Below are positions 4,818 through 7,746 of a DNA stretch of 7,746 bases, piece by piece. The stretch comes from Cytophagales bacterium. Its GTDB lineage: Bacteria > Bacteroidota > Bacteroidia > Cytophagales > Cyclobacteriaceae. The stretch is from positions 1-7,746 of the forward strand of contig DNTA01000192.1 of the NCBI GenBank assembly GCA_003500135.1, written 5' to 3'. Made by a program: the position numbers and the translations under genes. The notes under the pieces were generated by a model that was not told where the DNA came from, made no database searches, and saw only the letters and a list, made by a program, of their open reading frames with translations. Position 1 is the first letter of the stretch, and the number at the start of each line of letters is the position of its first letter.

Positions 4818-7561
4818 TGCTTTTTCCTTGTTTTTTTCGGTTTCTCCGTTTTAAACAATCCTGCCGTATATTTTTCGTACAAATCAAACAAAAACTCCAT
4901 GCGTTTCGCTTCGCTGACAAATGGTTGCGGGCGATAGGCCAAATCTACTGCTTTGTCTAATGCTTGGTGTGCTTTTACCAAGGCAGGTGGCATAGTTAGT
5001 GGGTCGTATAAATCGGCAAGACTGCTGTTGGGGAATTCTGCACGCACATCCAATACCTTTTGTGCTGCTTCTTCTATTGTTTTAATGTATTTTTCCGAAG
5101 GATTTTCGGGCCAAGGGTAGTTGTTGTAAACAATTTGAATTGAATATATATAATCACTTTTCATCCTACCACATGTATACTTCATCCAAATCATATGCAT
5201 AAAACTGGTAATTATACCAAAAGAAAATAAGTCTGCATTTGGAAGGGCTGAAACTGTATTGTTTATTATTGTTGTTTCAGGTAAATATGCAATTGGAATA
5301 TATTTCCGTCTTTCTGATGAAACTTTTGGTATTGCTAAAAATGAAGTTGATGGTTGCCTGTCTTCTGAAAACAATGTTGGAAAATCAGCCCATTGCCTTG
5401 TTCTAACTTTATTGCTAGAACTTCTAAACTCTTTGACTAATTTTATTTTCTCCATTACAAGAGAAATATTTTTATAATCCGATATCTGAGAGTCTCGTAA
5501 CCACAAACACCATCTAAATTTATTATTTATAATGTCACCACCACCCTGAAATACTTTAATGAAAGATTTGCTATTTGGATATTCTTTTAAAAGGAATTTT
5601 TTTTCTTCCTCTGTCAACATAAAATGTCCACTATCAGTCGTTTCACTTCCCCTTATTACTTCTGGAACATTACATATTGGTTTATTACTTGACGATATTA
5701 AGATATCTTTTGCTTCTACTAAATATGGATTTATATTTTTTACAATTACTTCGTGTGATTCTCCTTGAACACTTTCATACTCATAAAGTTTCTTAATCTT
5801 TTTATCGAACGTTGAAAATCCAATAATTACAACATGAACAGCAGCATTTCCTTTTGCTTCATTTTGCCATTTAAAAGTTCTATGAGCAAAATTGATTTTA
5901 ATTTTATGTTTAAATAGTAAATCAGACCATAAAACGGCAACTTGTTCTCCCTGAGTGATTGAATTTGTAGATACGAACGCAACTTCAATATTGGTATTTT
6001 TAATATACTCAGCTGATTTTTTATACCATGCTGTAACATAATCCAAAACACCAATACCTTTTAAGTTGTTAAAAACTAAAGAAATATCTTCTTTTTGTTC
6101 TTCTGTTTGATTTTTAGAGCCATAAAAAGGTGGATTACCCAAAATATATGAAAGGTCATTAGGAGAAACTAAATCTTCCCATTTTATCCGTAATGAATTG
6201 CCATTAATAATAATCGCAGCTTTTTTGAGCGGCAAACGGGCAAAATACTGTCCAAATTCCTGACTAATCAGCATATTCATCTGGTGGTCAATCAGCCACA
6301 TGGCAACCTCTGCAATACGTGCAGGAAATTCTTCGTACTCAATGCCATACATCATATCCACATCGAGCCAGATTATTTCGCCAACATCTAAAAATCGCTG
6401 TCGCGATTTATTTAGTTCCCTCAGTATTTCAATTTCGAGCAAACGGAGTTCACGGTAAGTAATAATCAGGAAATTACCGCAACCACAAGCAGGGTCAAGG
6501 AATTTGAGTTTACTTAGTTTTGAATGAAACTCTACCAGTTTGTTTTTATTACCTTTTGCAGATTCAAATTCAGCCCAAAGTTCGTCAAGAAACAGCGGTT
6601 TTATAAGTTTCAAAATATTCTTTTCGCTGGTGTAGTGTGCTCCAAGATTTCTGCGTTCAACAGGATTCATCACACTTTGAAACATTGAGCCAAAAATCGC
6701 TGGTGATATTTTACCCCAATCCAAATAGCAACACTCTATCAGAATGTTACGCATTTCGGTGTCGAACGAAGCTGGCGGTAATTGTTCTTCAAACAGTTTT
6801 CCGTTTACATACGGGAATCGGTTCAGGTGTTCATCAATATTTTTTAATCGTTTTTCTTTCGAGGTATTGAGTATGTAAAACAATTCGGTCAATCGTGAAG
6901 CCAAATCGCTTCCGTCTTCAGAGGTTTTTTGCTCAATAAAGTCAATGAAAATATCTTTATCAAAAATTGTTGTGTCGTCGGCAAAAAGAATAAAAAGTAA
7001 CCGAACAAGGTAAGCTTCGAGTGGATGCCCTTCGTAACCAACGGCTTTGAGTTTGTCGTGGAGTTTTCCCATTAACTCAGCCGCTTTAATATTTACAGGG
7101 TCTTGCTCTTTAAATTCACGTTTTTGATAACCTGCAATAAATCCAAAGTGCTGAACATTATTAACAAGTTCCGATAAGTGGAATTCTGTTAAGATATCAG
7201 CTTCAAGGTCGTAAAGTCTGAAAATATCAAAATCACAAATCAGAATGTATTTGGGTAATTCATGTTGTTTTAAACCGTGTAAATAATCTCGGGCTTGCTG
7301 ATATGCTTTATCAAGATTTTTCCCTTTGCTTTTCATTTCAACTAGCAAAGTACCTTTCCAAAGCATGTCAATATACCCATCATGCTCATCAAGTTTTTTC
7401 ACACGATGTTCAAACGAAGCAACTTTCTTTTGTATAATCCCAAAAACATTAAAAAAATCTACAAGGAATGGTTTTGCATCAGCCTCTTCATTAGTGGTGT
7501 CAGCCCATTCTTTTGAGAATTTTATCGCTCGGTCTTTTATTTCATTCCAACTTAATGCCAT
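4814..7561 (-). CDS. MmeI-like type IIL restriction-modification enzyme
   Basis: 915 residues, almost the length of MmeI (919). The N-terminal nuclease has D65, then nine residues, then E75-M-K77, the D-X9-ExK layout of this family. A helical linker follows, then GAHYTSEKN near residue 308. The adenine-specific methyltransferase shows motif I (FLDPACGCGNFL, D356) binding S-adenosylmethionine and motif IV (NPPF, 476-479). Residues ~560-830 should be the target-recognition region. The C-terminal ~850-905 segment (TMPPALVKAHQALDKAVDLAY, then EFLFDLYEKYTAGL) is the conserved helical end of the family. A single polypeptide would methylate one strand of an asymmetric site for protection and cut DNA about 20 bases away. 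The start at 7561 (MALSWNEIKDRAIKF) fits the family N-terminus; no Shine-Dalgarno sequence is seen. Bases ~5100-6130 (recognition region) are about 31% G+C against ~40% in the flanking parts. All catalytic residues look intact. First gene of the operon with the HTH and Doc-like genes. Confidence 0.93.
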   Translation of the reverse strand: MALSWNEIKDRAIKFSKEWADTTNEEADAKPFLVDFFNVFGIIQKKVASFEHRVKKLDEHDGYIDMLWKGTLLVEMKSKGKNLDKAYQQARDYLHGLKQHELPKYILICDFDIFRLYDLEADILTEFHLSELVNNVQHFGFIAGYQKREFKEQDPVNIKAAELMGKLHDKLKAVGYEGHPLEAYLVRLLFILFADDTTIFDKDIFIDFIEQKTSEDGSDLASRLTELFYILNTSKEKRLKNIDEHLNRFPYVNGKLFEEQLPPASFDTEMRNILIECCYLDWGKISPAIFGSMFQSVMNPVERRNLGAHYTSEKNILKLIKPLFLDELWAEFESAKGNKNKLVEFHSKLSKLKFLDPACGCGNFLIITYRELRLLEIEILRELNKSRQRFLDVGEIIWLDVDMMYGIEYEEFPARIAEVAMWLIDHQMNMLISQEFGQYFARLPLKKAAIIINGNSLRIKWEDLVSPNDLSYILGNPPFYGSKNQTEEQKEDISLVFNNLKGIGVLDYVTAWYKKSAEYIKNTNIEVAFVSTNSITQGEQVAVLWSDLLFKHKIKINFAHRTFKWQNEAKGNAAVHVVIIGFSTFDKKIKKLYEYESVQGESHEVIVKNINPYLVEAKDILISSSNKPICNVPEVIRGSETTDSGHFMLTEEEKKFLLKEYPNSKSFIKVFQGGGDIINNKFRWCLWLRDSQISDYKNISLVMEKIKLVKEFRSSSNKVRTRQWADFPTLFSEDRQPSTSFLAIPKVSSERRKYIPIAYLPETTIINNTVSALPNADLFSFGIITSFMHMIWMKYTCGRMKSDYIYSIQIVYNNYPWPENPSEKYIKTIEEAAQKVLDVRAEFPNSSLADLYDPLTMPPALVKAHQALDKAVDLAYRPQPFVSEAKRMEFLFDLYEKYTAGLFKTEKPKKTRKKQ

Positions 7562-7746
7562 ACTATTTTTAAAAGTTCACAATTTACTACTTTCTTTTCA
7601 ACGAAGCGGGTGTGTTGGCAAAAAAACAGCTCTTTTGCAAGCTGAAGCATCGGTTTGTGTGTTAGGGCTTGCGAATGTGCCAAATGCGCGTTGGCTTTCC
7701 ATGCACGGTCTCTCTTAGGATTAAACAGTAGAGTAGAGCCTGATTG
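7562..7746. other. Non-coding leader region upstream of the RM operon
   Basis: 185 bp holding whatever promoter drives the three-gene operon. The 40 bp next to the ATG are AT-rich, but 7601-7710 is about 51% G+C, unlike the genes. No convincing Bacteroidetes promoter (TTG at -33, TAnnTTTG at -7) is present; the closest -7-like word, TAAATTG (in the gene direction, about 25 nt before the ATG), lacks a properly spaced partner. The minus-strand frame entering from the right edge stays open to a stop at 7552, but it has no coding character I can support. Confidence 0.45.
7615..7683. repeat. Imperfect inverted repeat upstream of RM gene
   Basis: TTGGCA at 7615-7620 and TGCCAA at 7678-7683 form an outer stem. 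Inside it, CAGCT/AGCTG (7627-7631 with 7640-7644 approximately) forms a second short stem. CAACG-type words sit outside both arms, giving a vague resemblance to an attC, but the arms are only six bases and the outer spacers are unequal. It may be a degenerate recombination site, a regulatory hairpin, or chance. It lies 54 to 122 nt before the operon's start codon. Confidence 0.3.

Noticed and set aside
7562..7610. Bacteroidetes-type promoter (TTG ... TAnnTTTG) before the RM gene
   Set aside because: The best -7-like word is incomplete and the nearest TTG is about 12 nt away instead of about 19-21.
7599..7698. Third attC-like site upstream of the RM gene
   Set aside because: Arms are only six bases, outer spacers are very unequal, and it lacks the TATAG/AAT pattern and TAAC boxes of the two good sites; kept only as a low-confidence inverted repeat.
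7326..7718. Plus-strand open frame of 130 codons
   Set aside because: Most of it is antisense to the well-supported N-terminal nuclease of the RM enzyme, and its composition is Ser/Phe-rich as expected of a shadow frame.
7552..7746. Minus-strand frame open from the right edge to a stop at 7552, possible end of an upstream gene
   Set aside because: It covers the inverted repeat and runs past the RM start codon in another frame; I recognise no protein family in it and 65 codons without a stop is possible by chance in GC-richer DNA.
1..7746. CRISPR arrays, tRNA or rRNA genes, insertion sequences, integrase genes
   Set aside because: No regularly spaced repeats, no cloverleaf or rRNA-like conserved stretches, and no transposase or recombinase motifs in any supported frame.

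Overview
The window looks like an accessory region of a Bacteroidetes chromosome. The DNA is AT-rich, start codons mostly lack a Shine-Dalgarno sequence, lipoproteins carry Bacteroidetes-style signals (one has CQKEE after the lipobox), and the intergenic hairpins resemble attC sites. All six supported genes lie on the minus strand, so transcription runs from high to low coordinates.

Right half (7561 down to 3361): a tightly packed three-gene operon in which each junction is an ATGA stop/start overlap. It encodes (i) a 915-residue MmeI-like type IIL restriction-modification protein that joins an N-terminal D-X9-ExK nuclease, an adenine methyltransferase and a target-recognition region in one chain; (ii) a 338-residue helix-turn-helix protein resembling RhuM/phage antirepressors; and (iii) a 147-residue Doc/Fic-fold toxin with HxFxDGNKR. 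This is best read as a defence operon in which an RM enzyme is translationally linked to an unusual toxin/antitoxin-like pair. Both flanks of the operon are short, distinctly GC-richer spacers. The target-recognition part of the RM gene is distinctly AT-richer than the rest of that gene.

Left half (3092 down to 1): this has the organisation of integron gene cassettes. Two long imperfect hairpins, about 861-955 and 3085-3217, have the R/unpaired spacer/L architecture of attC sites and share the same orientation. The segment between their crossover points (867-3091) holds two overlapping lipoprotein genes: a probably surface-exposed HExxH metallopeptidase of 552 residues and a 160-residue small lipoprotein. 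The 5' end of this segment (GTTAGCGCAA) is perfectly complementary to the R'' box of the attC at its 3' end (TTGCGCTAAC). That is what integron cassette biology predicts for a unit that once circularised. A second cassette starts at 866 and holds a 281-residue single-pass membrane protein of unknown function; its attC would lie beyond the left edge. No integrase is present in the window.

The main points for a second look are the cassette-end complementarity, two mismatches at identical positions in both attC hairpins (wobbles only on the bottom strand), and the MmeI-like RM / HTH / Doc operon.
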